Below the pieces are notes generated by a model, which was not told where the DNA came from, ran no database searches, and worked only from the letters and a program-made list of their open reading frames with translations. From NCBI GenBank assembly GCA_949738465.1, contig CATJBQ010000162.1:1-37278 (forward strand): DNA of 37,278 nt, read 5' to 3'. Positions 24,034-32,266 of this stretch are shown in pieces. Each line of letters opens with the position of its first letter. Positions within the stretch are counted from its first letter, which is position 1. This DNA is from an uncultured Lachnospiraceae bacterium. Its GTDB lineage: Bacteria > Bacillota > Clostridia > Lachnospirales > Lachnospiraceae. A program made the translations under genes and the position numbers.

Positions 24034-24768
24034 TCATTTTTCCCAGCCTCCGAAGGGCAGCATGGGGCAGCCGCCAATCTCAAACAGGTAATCCCTGCTG
24101 CGCAGAAGCTCCACCAGTTGTCTGCCGTCCCGCGGCAAGCTTCTGGTCCGCAGGGCCGCGCTGCCTTCATGGCCCGGGTGATGAAGGTCCGTACCGGCTG
24201 TAACCACAGAAAAGCCGGTCTCCCTGGCATAGAGAGCGGCCCTTGCCACACGGGAATTGTGATTGGGATGCATATTCATGGTTTCCATGCCGTCCAGGCA
24301 GCAGGGCGGCGCCAGGGTCATGCCGTTCCGGAAAGGATGGGCCTGCAGGATCAGCCGGGATGGACTGTGGTATTCCCGGTAAAAGGCTTCGATCCCCAGA
24401 TCCAGACGGTTTACCGTCTCCCGCAAAAAGGCTTCCTCAATGCCGTAGACCAGATAATCATTCCAATTCTCCCAAAACCGGTACTCGGCTCCCAAAAGCA
24501 CCTGGATCCCTCTTTTTTCCCCTTCCTCTTTGGCAATTGCATAATCCTCCAGGTAGGCGGCCACCGGATCCTCCGCCTGCATAACCGGGCTGTCCTGATA
24601 AAAATGGTTGGTAAGCACCACCGCATCGTAGTGCTGCTCCTCCATCAGCCGGATCAGATCTCTGGGCGGGATCTCACTGCAGGGCGAACAGGGGCTGGTA
24701 TGGGCATGCAGTTCAAGCTTATAGCGGTAAGCAGATAGGTCCTCTGGATACTGAAAATTCTGAATCAT
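24034..24768 (-). CDS. PHP-domain phosphoesterase
   Basis: A 244-residue protein with the four PHP motifs: ELHAHTSPCSPC, VLTNHF, LLGAEYRF, then ILQAHPFR, MNMHPNHN and GTDLHHPG. These provide the histidines and acids of a trinuclear metal site. The PHP superfamily includes histidinol phosphatases, DNA polymerase exonuclease domains and nucleoside 3',5'-phosphatases. This short single-domain form resembles the stand-alone phosphoesterases. AGGAGGTAG precedes the ATG. It has its own promoter (24820-24848) and converges on the nuclease pseudogene. Substrate unknown; a link to the phosphodiester metabolism next door is only suggestive. Confidence 0.88.
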   Translation of the reverse strand: MIQNFQYPEDLSAYRYKLELHAHTSPCSPCSEIPPRDLIRLMEEQHYDAVVLTNHFYQDSPVMQAEDPVAAYLEDYAIAKEEGEKRGIQVLLGAEYRFWENWNDYLVYGIEEAFLRETVNRLDLGIEAFYREYHSPSRLILQAHPFRNGMTLAPPCCLDGMETMNMHPNHNSRVARAALYARETGFSVVTAGTDLHHPGHEGSAALRTRSLPRDGRQLVELLRSRDYLFEIGGCPMLPFGGWEK

Positions 24769-24819
24769 ATTCTACCTCCTGTCAGAGAAACAGTACAATA
24801 AATGTTTTTTCCTTTTCAT

Positions 24820-24848
24820 ATGCTACCATAAAGGCCTTTCCTTTTCAA
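24820..24848 (-). promoter_or_regulatory. Promoter of the PHP gene
   Basis: TTGAAA (24848-24843), 17 bases, TAGCAT (24825-24820) on the minus strand, 51 bases before the start codon. Confidence 0.45.
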
Positions 24849-24897
24849 TCCCTTCCATTCCATCCATCCCATCCTTAGGCTTCGCTTTCAGAAGCTT

Positions 24898-25400
24898 CTA
24901 TAAGCCTTTTAGCAAAATCCCCACGTCCTTTTTTGTCTCAAACCCGTGCCACGCATAAGCCTCCCCTTTTTCCACCGAGAAGCACAGCATCTGCCCACGC
25001 ATCCCTCCTTTGGCGTACAGCCCCCGCTCTCCCACCGGCCGGAATTCATAGCCCCGATCCAGCGCAAGCGCCACCCACGCTTCGGATACCACCTGCTTTT
25101 CCCCATAGCGGCCGCCGTTTGCATAGACCAGGCCCAGCTTTGCCATATCCCCGGTGGAGAGATACAATCCCGTGGCCCCCATGGGATAGCCATGGGGACA
25201 GCAGCTCCAGGCCATCTCCGAAAACTCCATGGTTTCAAGCAGAACCGGCCGCAGAAAATCATCCAGCTTCTCGCCTGTGACAGTCGTCACAATCCGGGAA
25301 AGCAGGTAAAATGCCGTATCCGTATACTGCTCAAAGCTCCCCGGCTCATATTCCAGCCTTTCCGAAAGGGCAATTTTTATAGCAATACAGCACCATTGCT
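24898..25400 (-). pseudogene. Class C beta-lactamase-like serine hydrolase, 5'-truncated
   Basis: The frame ending in TAG at 24898 encodes the C-terminal half of a serine hydrolase (beta-lactamase family): ALSERLEYEPGSFEQYTDTA with the YxN motif as YTD, FYLLSRIVTTVTGEKLDDF, MGATGLYLSTGDMAKLG, and GLYAKGGMRGQMLCF. The N-terminal half with the catalytic SxxK is missing. The frame opens at a TGA near 25403, directly abutting the end of the ABC permease gene (stop at 25414). There is no start codon or binding site at the junction, so this is the remnant of a deletion. Its lost half and the sequence once between it and the permease are not in the window. Confidence 0.75.
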
Positions 25401-25413
25401 GTCATCACTCCGT

Positions 25414-26334
25414 TTACTCCTTGATGCTTCCCATGGTAAGGCCCTGGACAAAATAACGCTGGAAAAAGGGATAGGCGCAGAGGATGGGAAGAATCGCCGC
25501 CACGGTGCAGGCCATCCGCAGGCTGGTCTTCGGCATCGTCCGCAAAAGCTGCAATCCGTCCGGCGTACTGGCAATCCCCGCATTTTGTTTTAAATAATCC
25601 ACGCTGTTCTGAAGCTTTGTCAAAAGCGTCTGCAGCGGGATCAGTTTCGGATTCTCCACATAGAGCATCCCCGTAAACCAGTCGTTCCATTTCCCCACCA
25701 CGGTAAACAGAGCCACCGTGGCAAGCCCTGCCTTGGACAGGGGAACAACGATTTGAAAGAAAATCATAAAATGCCCGGCCCCGTCGATTTTCGCCGAATC
25801 CAGCAGCGCCTCCGGAACATTTGTTCGAATAAAAGTTCTTAAAATAATCACATTATAAACGCTGCAGATCCCTGGCAGCAGGAAAATCCATATGGTGTCG
25901 TCAATATGCAGATACTGCACATTTAAGATATAGGAAGGCACCAGGCCGCCACTGAACAGCATCGTAAAAAACAGATACCAGGTCAGCGGCCGGTGCAGCC
26001 AGAAATCCCGCACCGAAATCACATAGGCCACCATGGACATGACAAACACGGACAATACCGTTCCCACCACCGCATAGAAAATGGTAAACACATAGGAATC
26101 CAGAAGCTGATCCCCCATCTTCAGCAGATACCGGTACCCTTCCAGGGACCACTCTGCCGGGAAAAAACTGTATCCCACCTTCGCAATACTGGCCTCGCTG
26201 GAAAAGGATACGATCAGAATCAGAAGCATCGGCGCTGCCACCAGAATCCCCACCAGAACCAGAAGCAGCGTAAATATCACATTCCATTTCCGGTTCAGCC
26301 GGTTAAACTCTTTTTTTCTTCTTCTCTCCTTCAT
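25414..26334 (-). CDS. ABC transporter permease, YtcP/carbohydrate type
   Basis: A 306-residue membrane protein with about six transmembrane segments and a basic N-terminus (MKERRRKKEFNRLNRKW). The EAA loop reads EALLDSAKIDGAGHFMIFFQ, within which DSAKIDGA..F is typical of MalG-like carbohydrate permeases, and the end RYFVQGLTMGSIKE is typical of the YtcP subgroup. It lies 18 bases after the partner permease gene. GGGGGAAGCAGGAG precedes the ATG. The substrate-binding protein normally found beside such a pair is absent; instead a truncated serine hydrolase follows within about 15 bases. Confidence 0.92.
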   Translation of the reverse strand: MKERRRKKEFNRLNRKWNVIFTLLLVLVGILVAAPMLLILIVSFSSEASIAKVGYSFFPAEWSLEGYRYLLKMGDQLLDSYVFTIFYAVVGTVLSVFVMSMVAYVISVRDFWLHRPLTWYLFFTMLFSGGLVPSYILNVQYLHIDDTIWIFLLPGICSVYNVIILRTFIRTNVPEALLDSAKIDGAGHFMIFFQIVVPLSKAGLATVALFTVVGKWNDWFTGMLYVENPKLIPLQTLLTKLQNSVDYLKQNAGIASTPDGLQLLRTMPKTSLRMACTVAAILPILCAYPFFQRYFVQGLTMGSIKE

Positions 26335-26352
26335 CTCCTGCTTCCCCCTTTC

Positions 26353-27291
26353 TTAAAACATGGCGCTGTCGGGATCTATTTTACTGACAATCTTATTCAC
26401 AATCAAAATCAATACAAATCCCACCACCGACTGGTACAGGCCGGCCGCCGTGGTCATCCCCACATTCCCCATGTTTCGCAGGCCCCGGTAGATATAGGTA
26501 TCGATCACGTCCGTTACCGGATACAGGCTCCCGCTGTTATTGGTAACCGTGTAAAACAGCCCGAAATCCCCCCGGAAAATATCGCTTACCGCCATAATCA
26601 GCGAAATAGAGATCACAAACCGCAGATGGGGAACCGTGATGTGCTTTGCCTGCTGGAAACGCGTGGCCCCGTCCAGGGCCGCCGCCTCATAGTACTCCTG
26701 GGAAATTCCGGAGATTACCGCCAAGTACAGCACCGTCTGGTAACCGCACTTCGTCCAGGCATTGACAAACACCAGAAGCCCCGGCCAGATCTCCGGCTTC
26801 TGGTACCAGTTTACCTTACCGGCCCCTCCCAGCAGGATCATGATCTGATTCACAAGGCCATTGGACCGGTCCAGGAATGCACTGACCACAATGGCAATCA
26901 CTGCCCAGGACAGGAAATACGGCATCAGGTAGATGGTTTGCAGCGCCTTGGCCGTCCGCCTGGAGCGAAGCTCATTGAGCATCAGTGCAACAGCCACTGC
27001 AACCAGCATATTGACGAGAATAAAAACCACATTATATGCCACCGTATTGCGGGTAATCCGCCAGGCGTCGCTGGTAGAAAATAAGAACTCAAAATTCTTG
27101 AATCCCACGAATTCTGATCCAAAAATCCTTTTCCCCACATTATAATTCTGAAACGCCATCACCAGCCCGCCCATGGGAAGGTAGCTGAACATAAACAAGG
27201 CCACCACGGCCGGCGCCGCCATCAGGTACAGCGGAATATCACGCTTCTTCCAGATCCTTTGTTTTTTTCTTGTAACACCCATTGCCTTCAC
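26353..27291 (-). CDS. ABC transporter permease, LplB type
   Basis: A 312-residue membrane protein starting at GTG 27291, which has GGAGGAG six bases upstream. An ATG at 27315 is in frame but lacks a good site. The N-terminus MKAMGVTRKKQRIWKKRDIP is basic, followed by about six membrane helices. The EAA loop is EYYEAAALDGATRFQQAKHI, with the core EAAALDGA..FQ of MalF/LplB permeases. The end KIVSKIDPDSAMF is typical of LplB homologues. With the YtcP-type gene it forms the membrane channel of an oligosaccharide or related importer. It is preceded by the hairpin at 27383-27424, after the histidine kinase gene. Confidence 0.92.
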   Translation of the reverse strand: MKAMGVTRKKQRIWKKRDIPLYLMAAPAVVALFMFSYLPMGGLVMAFQNYNVGKRIFGSEFVGFKNFEFLFSTSDAWRITRNTVAYNVVFILVNMLVAVAVALMLNELRSRRTAKALQTIYLMPYFLSWAVIAIVVSAFLDRSNGLVNQIMILLGGAGKVNWYQKPEIWPGLLVFVNAWTKCGYQTVLYLAVISGISQEYYEAAALDGATRFQQAKHITVPHLRFVISISLIMAVSDIFRGDFGLFYTVTNNSGSLYPVTDVIDTYIYRGLRNMGNVGMTTAAGLYQSVVGFVLILIVNKIVSKIDPDSAMF

Positions 27292-27382
27292 ATTTCTCTC
27301 CTCCATTTCCTGCAATTATCATATCATCCATGCAGTATCCCAAACAAGAGACAGATTTCGGTTATTTTTGTGTAAATTTTTC

Positions 27383-27424
27383 AGCGCCCCTCGACAAATT
27401 GCATATTTTTTGCCAAAGAGCGCT
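27383..27424 (-). ncRNA. Structured intercistronic RNA hairpin
   Basis: On the minus strand AGCGCTCTTTGGCAAA (27424-27409) pairs with TTTGTCGAGGGGCGCT (27398-27383) over 16 continuous pairs, four of them G-U. The wobble pairs exist only in the minus-strand RNA, so the structure is that of the transcript running from the kinase gene toward the permeases. No U-tract follows, so it is a processing or leader structure more than a terminator. Confidence 0.55.
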
Positions 27425-27470
27425 AATAAATCATTCTTCTGTCTATTTAAAATGAAAATAAAGCGTAACA

Positions 27471-29249
27471 CTAAAGCACAACAAAATCCAGGGACACCAC
27501 CGTCCCCTCCCCGGCGCTGCTTGCAATGGACAGCCCATAGGGCAGCCCATAGATCAGGCGGAGCCTCTGGTGGATGTTGCTTAAGCCGATGTGCTGCCGC
27601 GAAACGGCCTCCCCGGCCTCCGGCGGCTCCCCGGCCTCTGATGACTCTATCAGCGATTGCCGGATCCGCTCCAGTTCATCGTAAGGGATCCCCACCCCGT
27701 CGTCCCTGCACTCAAAATGCAGACGGCCTCCTTCCCCACACTCCCCCTTCAGGGTAAGGCTGCCTTTTCCCGGCCTTGGCTCCAGCCCATGGAAAATAGC
27801 ATTCTCCACCAGGGGCTGCAGCAGAAACCGCGGCATCCGGTATTCCCTCAATTCCTCCGGAATGTCCAGACAGAACACAAAACGGCCCGGAAAACGGATC
27901 CGGATGATGGCCAGATATTTCTGGACACATTGCAGTTCCTCCCGGATCCTGACCATTTCTTCCCCTTTGACGCTGTAGCGGGTCAGGGTGGAAAGGGCCG
28001 AAATCACCGTGCGGATCTCATCGGTTTTTCCCAGATAGGAAAGGGCCTGGATGGAGTCTAAGGTATTGTAGAGAAAATGAGGATTGATCTGGCTCTGCAA
28101 TGCTTTCAGCCGGGCCCGGTCATGGGCCAGCCGGATCTCGTACATGCGGGCCTGGTTCTCGAAGGAGGTTTTCGTCATTTCCTGGATCTGCTCCAGCATC
28201 TGGTTGATCTGGTCCGTGAGCTGCCCCAGCTCGTTCTGCTCGTTTACCGGAACGCGGTTTCGCAGGTTATAGTAGGGTCCTTTTTTCACAAAATCCACAA
28301 TCCGGTTCACCGGCGCAATCAGATTGACCACGGTCTGGCGCTCCAGCACCCCAAAAGCGGCCATCAGTACCAGGAAAAACAATACCGCAAACCAGCGGAA
28401 ACGATTGAGGCTCCCGCTGATCTCCCCGTAGGGCGTGGCGCTGACCACCCTCCAGCCGCTGAGCCCAAGCCTGGGATACTGGCTCAGAAGGTAGGAGGTT
28501 CCATCAACGGCGCCTGAAAACATCTGGGAATCGGTGGCGCAGATCAGATCGATGACACGCGCTTCCACCTCCGCATCCGTCTCATGGCCCCGGATCATCA
28601 CCTGCCCCTCTCCGTCCAGAACCATAAACAGCGACTGCTCGGTGGACTGGGTGTTGCTGCAGATCTCCTGTAAATTTTCACAGTTACAGAGAATCAGGCA
28701 GGTGCCGATCTTGGTTCTGGAATTGTCGAATACTGTCTGGATATGGCAGAAATAGGGCGCGTCGCTCAAGGAGTCATAAAATACCCCGGTAAAGCCGTCC
28801 GGATGGGAAAACAGGGAAAACAGGTCGTACTGGGCGTTCAGCTTGCTGACCAGGGAGTAATTGGTCCCGCTGAAGGTATAGACCTCCCGGGTGTTGTTGA
28901 GCAGGATGATATTGCTGATATTAGGGTTTGAATCGGCAATGTCCGACACCAGGGTGTTCAGGTTGCGCTGGTATTCCCACCGCTTCACGGAGCTGGTCTC
29001 CTGAAGCAGCAGCCGGGTGGCCGCGGAATTCGCCACAGAATCCGACAAAAGGTCGATGGATATGGTGATATCCTCCATCCGCCGGGCCACCTGGGCCTGG
29101 ATGTTGTAGGTATACCGCTCCTCCCGCATACACAGAGAGCGGAACGCAATGGTGTAAAAACAAATCCCTGCCCCTAAGATCATCAAAGCAGTCAGGCCGA
29201 ACAGCAGCCGGATCTGCCAGCGCAGGGACAGGCGGCGGTAAAATTTCAT
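27471..29249 (-). CDS. YesM-type sensor histidine kinase
   Basis: A complete 592-residue kinase. One membrane helix lies near residues 12-34, followed by an extracellular Cache-like sensor of about 250 residues. The second membrane helix reads FAVLFFLVLMAAFG. HAMP follows (NRIVDFVKKGPYY...QLTDQINQMLEQI), then the His_kinase domain with QINPHFLYNTLDSIQAL, LLQPLVENAIFHGL, DDGVGIPYDEL and IGLSNIHQRLRLIYG. It senses an extracellular solute and phosphorylates the AraC-type response regulator whose gene overlaps its start by 4 bases (ATGA). The kinase gene is followed by the ABC permeases, the usual genetic partners of such pairs, which probably import the sensed sugar or related compound. Confidence 0.93.
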   Translation of the reverse strand: MKFYRRLSLRWQIRLLFGLTALMILGAGICFYTIAFRSLCMREERYTYNIQAQVARRMEDITISIDLLSDSVANSAATRLLLQETSSVKRWEYQRNLNTLVSDIADSNPNISNIILLNNTREVYTFSGTNYSLVSKLNAQYDLFSLFSHPDGFTGVFYDSLSDAPYFCHIQTVFDNSRTKIGTCLILCNCENLQEICSNTQSTEQSLFMVLDGEGQVMIRGHETDAEVEARVIDLICATDSQMFSGAVDGTSYLLSQYPRLGLSGWRVVSATPYGEISGSLNRFRWFAVLFFLVLMAAFGVLERQTVVNLIAPVNRIVDFVKKGPYYNLRNRVPVNEQNELGQLTDQINQMLEQIQEMTKTSFENQARMYEIRLAHDRARLKALQSQINPHFLYNTLDSIQALSYLGKTDEIRTVISALSTLTRYSVKGEEMVRIREELQCVQKYLAIIRIRFPGRFVFCLDIPEELREYRMPRFLLQPLVENAIFHGLEPRPGKGSLTLKGECGEGGRLHFECRDDGVGIPYDELERIRQSLIESSEAGEPPEAGEAVSRQHIGLSNIHQRLRLIYGLPYGLSIASSAGEGTVVSLDFVVL

Positions 29250-30424
29250 GTCTCCTGCTCCTTTCTCCGTACTCCCGCTGCCTCCTGTGCAGGAAATTCC
29301 TTATGGCTGCCTCCCGCCTCCCTGACGGCTTTCCGGTACTGCAGCGGTGTCATATCGTACTGACGCTTGAAAATATTGTTAAAATAATGACAATCCTCAT
29401 ATCCGATTTTTTCCGCGATATCCCCCACCTTAAGCTGTGTTTCTGCCAGTAACCGGCAGGCTGCCTGGAGCCGGAGGCATTTCACGTATTCGGGGAAGGA
29501 TTTTCCTGTGGCCCTGCCAAACTGCTGGCTCAGGTAGGAGTAATGGATGCCGAAATGGCCGGCCAGATCCTTCAGCGTCAGCCCCTGGTCAAAATGCTCC
29601 TCCACATAACTTATAAGTTCCTGAAAGCAGTCCTTAAGCTCCCTGCTGATGGGGGAAAAACGCACAAGGCCCGTTTTTCCCTTCTCACTGCTTTCCCGCT
29701 CCATGCGGATCCGTTTTAAGGAATTCTGGAAGGAAGCGGGATCCGGCCGGGCCGTGTCGAAAATCAGCAGCGCGTCGGACTGGTATGCTTCCAAAAACTC
29801 CTCCAGACGCCCGTCGTCCGGACACTTTCCCCAGATCAGGAGGGCCTCCTGCTCTCCCCAGAAGAACACTTCATCGGGCGAAAGAAGGTCTGCTTGTGCC
29901 AGAAGCTCCCAAAGACGGTCCGTACAGATCTGTAAAAGCGCCGGCTCCCCTTTCCCTTCCCCGGGCACGATTTGGCTCAGGAAGCTCTCGCAGCACGCCT
30001 CCTCCGCCAGCAGGCGGAGGCAGAACGCGGGATCCTTCCTGTAACGGAGCATCAGAATCCGGCTGCGGAGCTTCTTCAGAAGCTGTGGGGCTTCTTCCTC
30101 GGATACCGGCTTCAGACAGTAATCCAGTACGCCGATGCCGATGGCCTCCTTGGCATAGTCAAAATCCGGGTATCCGGAAACGATCACAAAGACCGTGTCA
30201 ATCCCCTCCTCCCGGGCCTGCTTCGCCAGCGCAAGCCCGCTTAAGCCCGGCATCCGGATATCCACAAAGGCCGCGTCGATCCGTTTCCTTTTCAGGATCC
30301 CCAATGCCTCCCTGGAATCCGTAACGGCCTCCTGAACGCAAAACCCATATTCCCGCCAGGGGAATGCATATTGCAGCGTCACCAGCGCCAGTTCTTCATC
30401 ATCTGCCAGCAGTACCCGGAACAT
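29246..30424 (-). CDS. AraC-type response regulator (YesN-like)
   Basis: A 392-residue protein. The receiver domain (1-120) has the acidic pair DDEE at 8-11, phosphoacceptor Asp55 in AFVDIRMPG and the lysine in YCLKPVSEE. A middle linker follows, then two AraC helix-turn-helix motifs at the C-terminus (GLTLKDLAGHFGIHYSYLSQ, then KVGDIAEKIGYEDCHYFNN). Start 30424 with AGGAGG upstream; the open frame to 30550 runs through the promoter and is rejected. It overlaps the kinase gene. Its promoter region contains the 27-bp motif also found at the GDPD operon, making that operon a candidate target or co-regulated unit. Confidence 0.93.
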   Translation of the reverse strand: MFRVLLADDEELALVTLQYAFPWREYGFCVQEAVTDSREALGILKRKRIDAAFVDIRMPGLSGLALAKQAREEGIDTVFVIVSGYPDFDYAKEAIGIGVLDYCLKPVSEEEAPQLLKKLRSRILMLRYRKDPAFCLRLLAEEACCESFLSQIVPGEGKGEPALLQICTDRLWELLAQADLLSPDEVFFWGEQEALLIWGKCPDDGRLEEFLEAYQSDALLIFDTARPDPASFQNSLKRIRMERESSEKGKTGLVRFSPISRELKDCFQELISYVEEHFDQGLTLKDLAGHFGIHYSYLSQQFGRATGKSFPEYVKCLRLQAACRLLAETQLKVGDIAEKIGYEDCHYFNNIFKRQYDMTPLQYRKAVREAGGSHKEFPAQEAAGVRRKEQET

Positions 30425-30450
30425 ACACCACGCCTCCTTCTTTCGTCTGT

Positions 30451-30477
30451 TGTTATGTAAATCTATTTTACGAATCG
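30451..30477 (-). promoter_or_regulatory. Regulatory motif shared with the GDPD operon
   Basis: 27 bases, 22 identical with 22687-22713, with core GTAA-N7-TTAC and the same TTACATAACA edge. It lies 5 bases downstream of the -10 box. In both operons the motif covers the transcription start. Confidence 0.6.
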
Positions 30478-30482
30478 ATTTT

Positions 30483-30511
30483 ATTTTAACAGGGTCCCGG
30501 GGGTTTGTCAA
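30483..30511 (-). promoter_or_regulatory. Promoter of the two-component operon
   Basis: TTGACA (30511-30506), 17 bases, TAAAAT (30488-30483) on the minus strand. The GDPD promoter has the same hexamers and the same spacing. Confidence 0.65.
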
Positions 30512-30582
30512 ATTTTTTGGCAGTATAACATCCACAATTTCCGGCAGCAAAACATCCGCAAGGGAAATGCCATGGAGGTTTC

Positions 30583-30618
30583 ATGGAAGATTCCATAGAA
30601 GATTCCATAAAAGATTTC
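30583..30618. repeat. Three tandem 12-bp repeats
   Basis: ATGGAAGATTCC, ATAGAAGATTCC and ATAAAAGATTTC follow one another without a gap, after a degenerate copy at 30572-30582. They lie in the divergent region between the response regulator and the MATE gene. Confidence 0.6.
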
Positions 30619-30661
30619 GGGATACTGTGACATATGTCCTATACATTTTTTTCCATTGTGA

Positions 30662-30667
30662 TATAAT
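30662..30667 (+). promoter_or_regulatory. -10 box of the MATE gene
   Basis: A perfect TATAAT with an extended TG motif (TGATATAAT), 30 bases before the start codon. No good -35 is seen, as is allowed for extended -10 promoters. Confidence 0.55.
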
Positions 30668-30697
30668 TAAAAGGTTAGCAAAAGAGAGGAGTTCATC

Positions 30698-32077
30698 ATG
30701 GAACGCATGAAAAAATTATTCGCACCGGTTGATATGACCCAGGGGCGTCCCGGAAAACAGATCGTGGCCTTTATGATTCCCATGCTGCTGGGAAATATTG
30801 CCCAACAGCTCTACAACACCGTGGACAGTATTATTGTGGGAAAGTTCGTGGGAGACAACGCCCTGGCGGCAGTGGGCAGCGCTGGCCCCATCGTCAATCT
30901 CCTGCTGGTGCTTTTTGTAGGAATCTCCGTGGGAGTGGGAATCATGGTATCCCAGTATTTCGGGGCAAAGCAGCGGAAGGAGCTTTCGAAGACCATCGGC
31001 TGCAGCCTGACGCTGACGCTGATCGCAACAGGATTTCTCATGGCAATAACTCCCTTTGTAACCATGCCGCTACTCCGGCTTCTGAATACTCCAAAGAGTA
31101 TCATCGGCTGGTGTAATTCGTACCTCATGATCCTGTTTATGGGCATCATTGGTTGCGCCTTTTACAATATCCTGGGCGGAATCCTCCGGGGGCTGGGAGA
31201 CTCGGTTTCCGCCCTTTTGTATCTGCTGGTGGCTACCGTCATCAATATGGTGCTGGACTATGTCTTCGTGGCATATTTTAAGATGGGCGTATCCGGCGTG
31301 GCCCTGGCTACGGTTATCGCCCAGCTTATTTCCGCCCTGCTGTCCTTACGCAAATTATACAAAATGAAGGATGTCTTTGATATGGAGCGGCGCTATTTTG
31401 CTCCGGAGAAAAAATACGTTATGATGCTGATCCGGCTGGGACTTCCCTCCGGCATAACCCAGGCGATTCTTTCCCTGTCCATGATCGTTGTCCAGTCCCT
31501 GACCAACAGCTTCGGGGAAATGTTCATCGCCGCCAATGTGATTGTCATGCGTGTGGACGGCTTTGCCATGATGCCGGCCTTTTCCTTCGGAAGCGCCATG
31601 ACTACCTATTCCGGGCAGAATATCGGCGCAAAGCGGATGGACCGGGTCTCCCAGGGAGCTAAGGAAGGCACTCTGGTGGCGGTGGCAGTCTCTGCCTTCA
31701 TCACCCTGCTGATCCTTTTATCTGGCCGGCATCTGATGGCGATCTTTACCGACACCGACGCCCTGGTGGAGTTGAGTTTTTCCATGATGAAGATCCTGGC
31801 GGTGGGCTATATCGCCATGGAGGTGACCCAGTGTCTCTCCGGCGTCATGCGGGGAGCCGGCGATACCATGACCCCCATGTGGATCTCCATTGTGACCACT
31901 GTGCTGATCCGCGTGCCTCTGGCCTACGGGATCGCCTATTTCACCAGATCCGAAGAAGCGCCCAGGGGCGACAGCGCCTGTATTTTCATCTCGCTGCTTC
32001 TCTCCTGGCTGATTGGCGCCCTCATTACTTTCCTGTTTTACCGGCTGGGGCACTGGAAGAAGAAGATGGTTGTGTGA
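30698..32077 (+). CDS. MATE-family efflux transporter
   Basis: A 459-residue membrane protein with twelve predicted helices in two similar halves. It has the family features MIPMLLGNIAQQLYNTVDS, IVGKFVGDNALAAVGS in the first half and GQNIGAKRMDRV, GVMRGAGDTMTPMW in the second. MATE proteins export cationic drugs or metabolites using Na+ or H+. GAGAGGAG precedes the ATG. The C-terminus (RLGHWKKKMVV) looks complete, but the sequence changes to an antisense ATPase fragment within about 6 bases of the stop, so its native terminator has been lost. Confidence 0.95.
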   Translation: MERMKKLFAPVDMTQGRPGKQIVAFMIPMLLGNIAQQLYNTVDSIIVGKFVGDNALAAVGSAGPIVNLLLVLFVGISVGVGIMVSQYFGAKQRKELSKTIGCSLTLTLIATGFLMAITPFVTMPLLRLLNTPKSIIGWCNSYLMILFMGIIGCAFYNILGGILRGLGDSVSALLYLLVATVINMVLDYVFVAYFKMGVSGVALATVIAQLISALLSLRKLYKMKDVFDMERRYFAPEKKYVMMLIRLGLPSGITQAILSLSMIVVQSLTNSFGEMFIAANVIVMRVDGFAMMPAFSFGSAMTTYSGQNIGAKRMDRVSQGAKEGTLVAVAVSAFITLLILLSGRHLMAIFTDTDALVELSFSMMKILAVGYIAMEVTQCLSGVMRGAGDTMTPMWISIVTTVLIRVPLAYGIAYFTRSEEAPRGDSACIFISLLLSWLIGALITFLFYRLGHWKKKMVV

Positions 32078-32082
32078 CGGGT

Positions 32083-32266
32083 CAATATAGCGGAGCAGGC
32101 TCATGTTGACAGTCTTTCCAACCCGCCGGGGCCGGGCCAGCAGAACCCCAGCCCCCCTGGCATCCAAAAGCTCCGGAATCATCCTTGTCTTATCAATATA
32201 ATAGTAATCCACATCTATGATCCGTTTTATATCCTCATATCCGATCGGGATCTGCTTCTTTGCTAT
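32083..32266 (-). pseudogene. 5' fragment of an AAA-ATPase-like (DUF1703-type) gene
   Basis: On the minus strand the frame KKQIPIGYEDIKRIID, VDYYYIDKTRMIPELLD, LLARPRRVGKTVNMSLLRYI is the typical N-terminus of the AAA-ATPase-like/PD-(D/E)XK family, with Walker A RPRRVGKT. It ends abruptly at about 32083, at the MATE stop. The position expected for the start codon is ATA (32266-32264) behind GAGAGG, suggesting loss of the ATG as well. It overlaps the end of the previous reading frame by about 30 bases. About 85 percent of the gene is missing. Confidence 0.7.
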
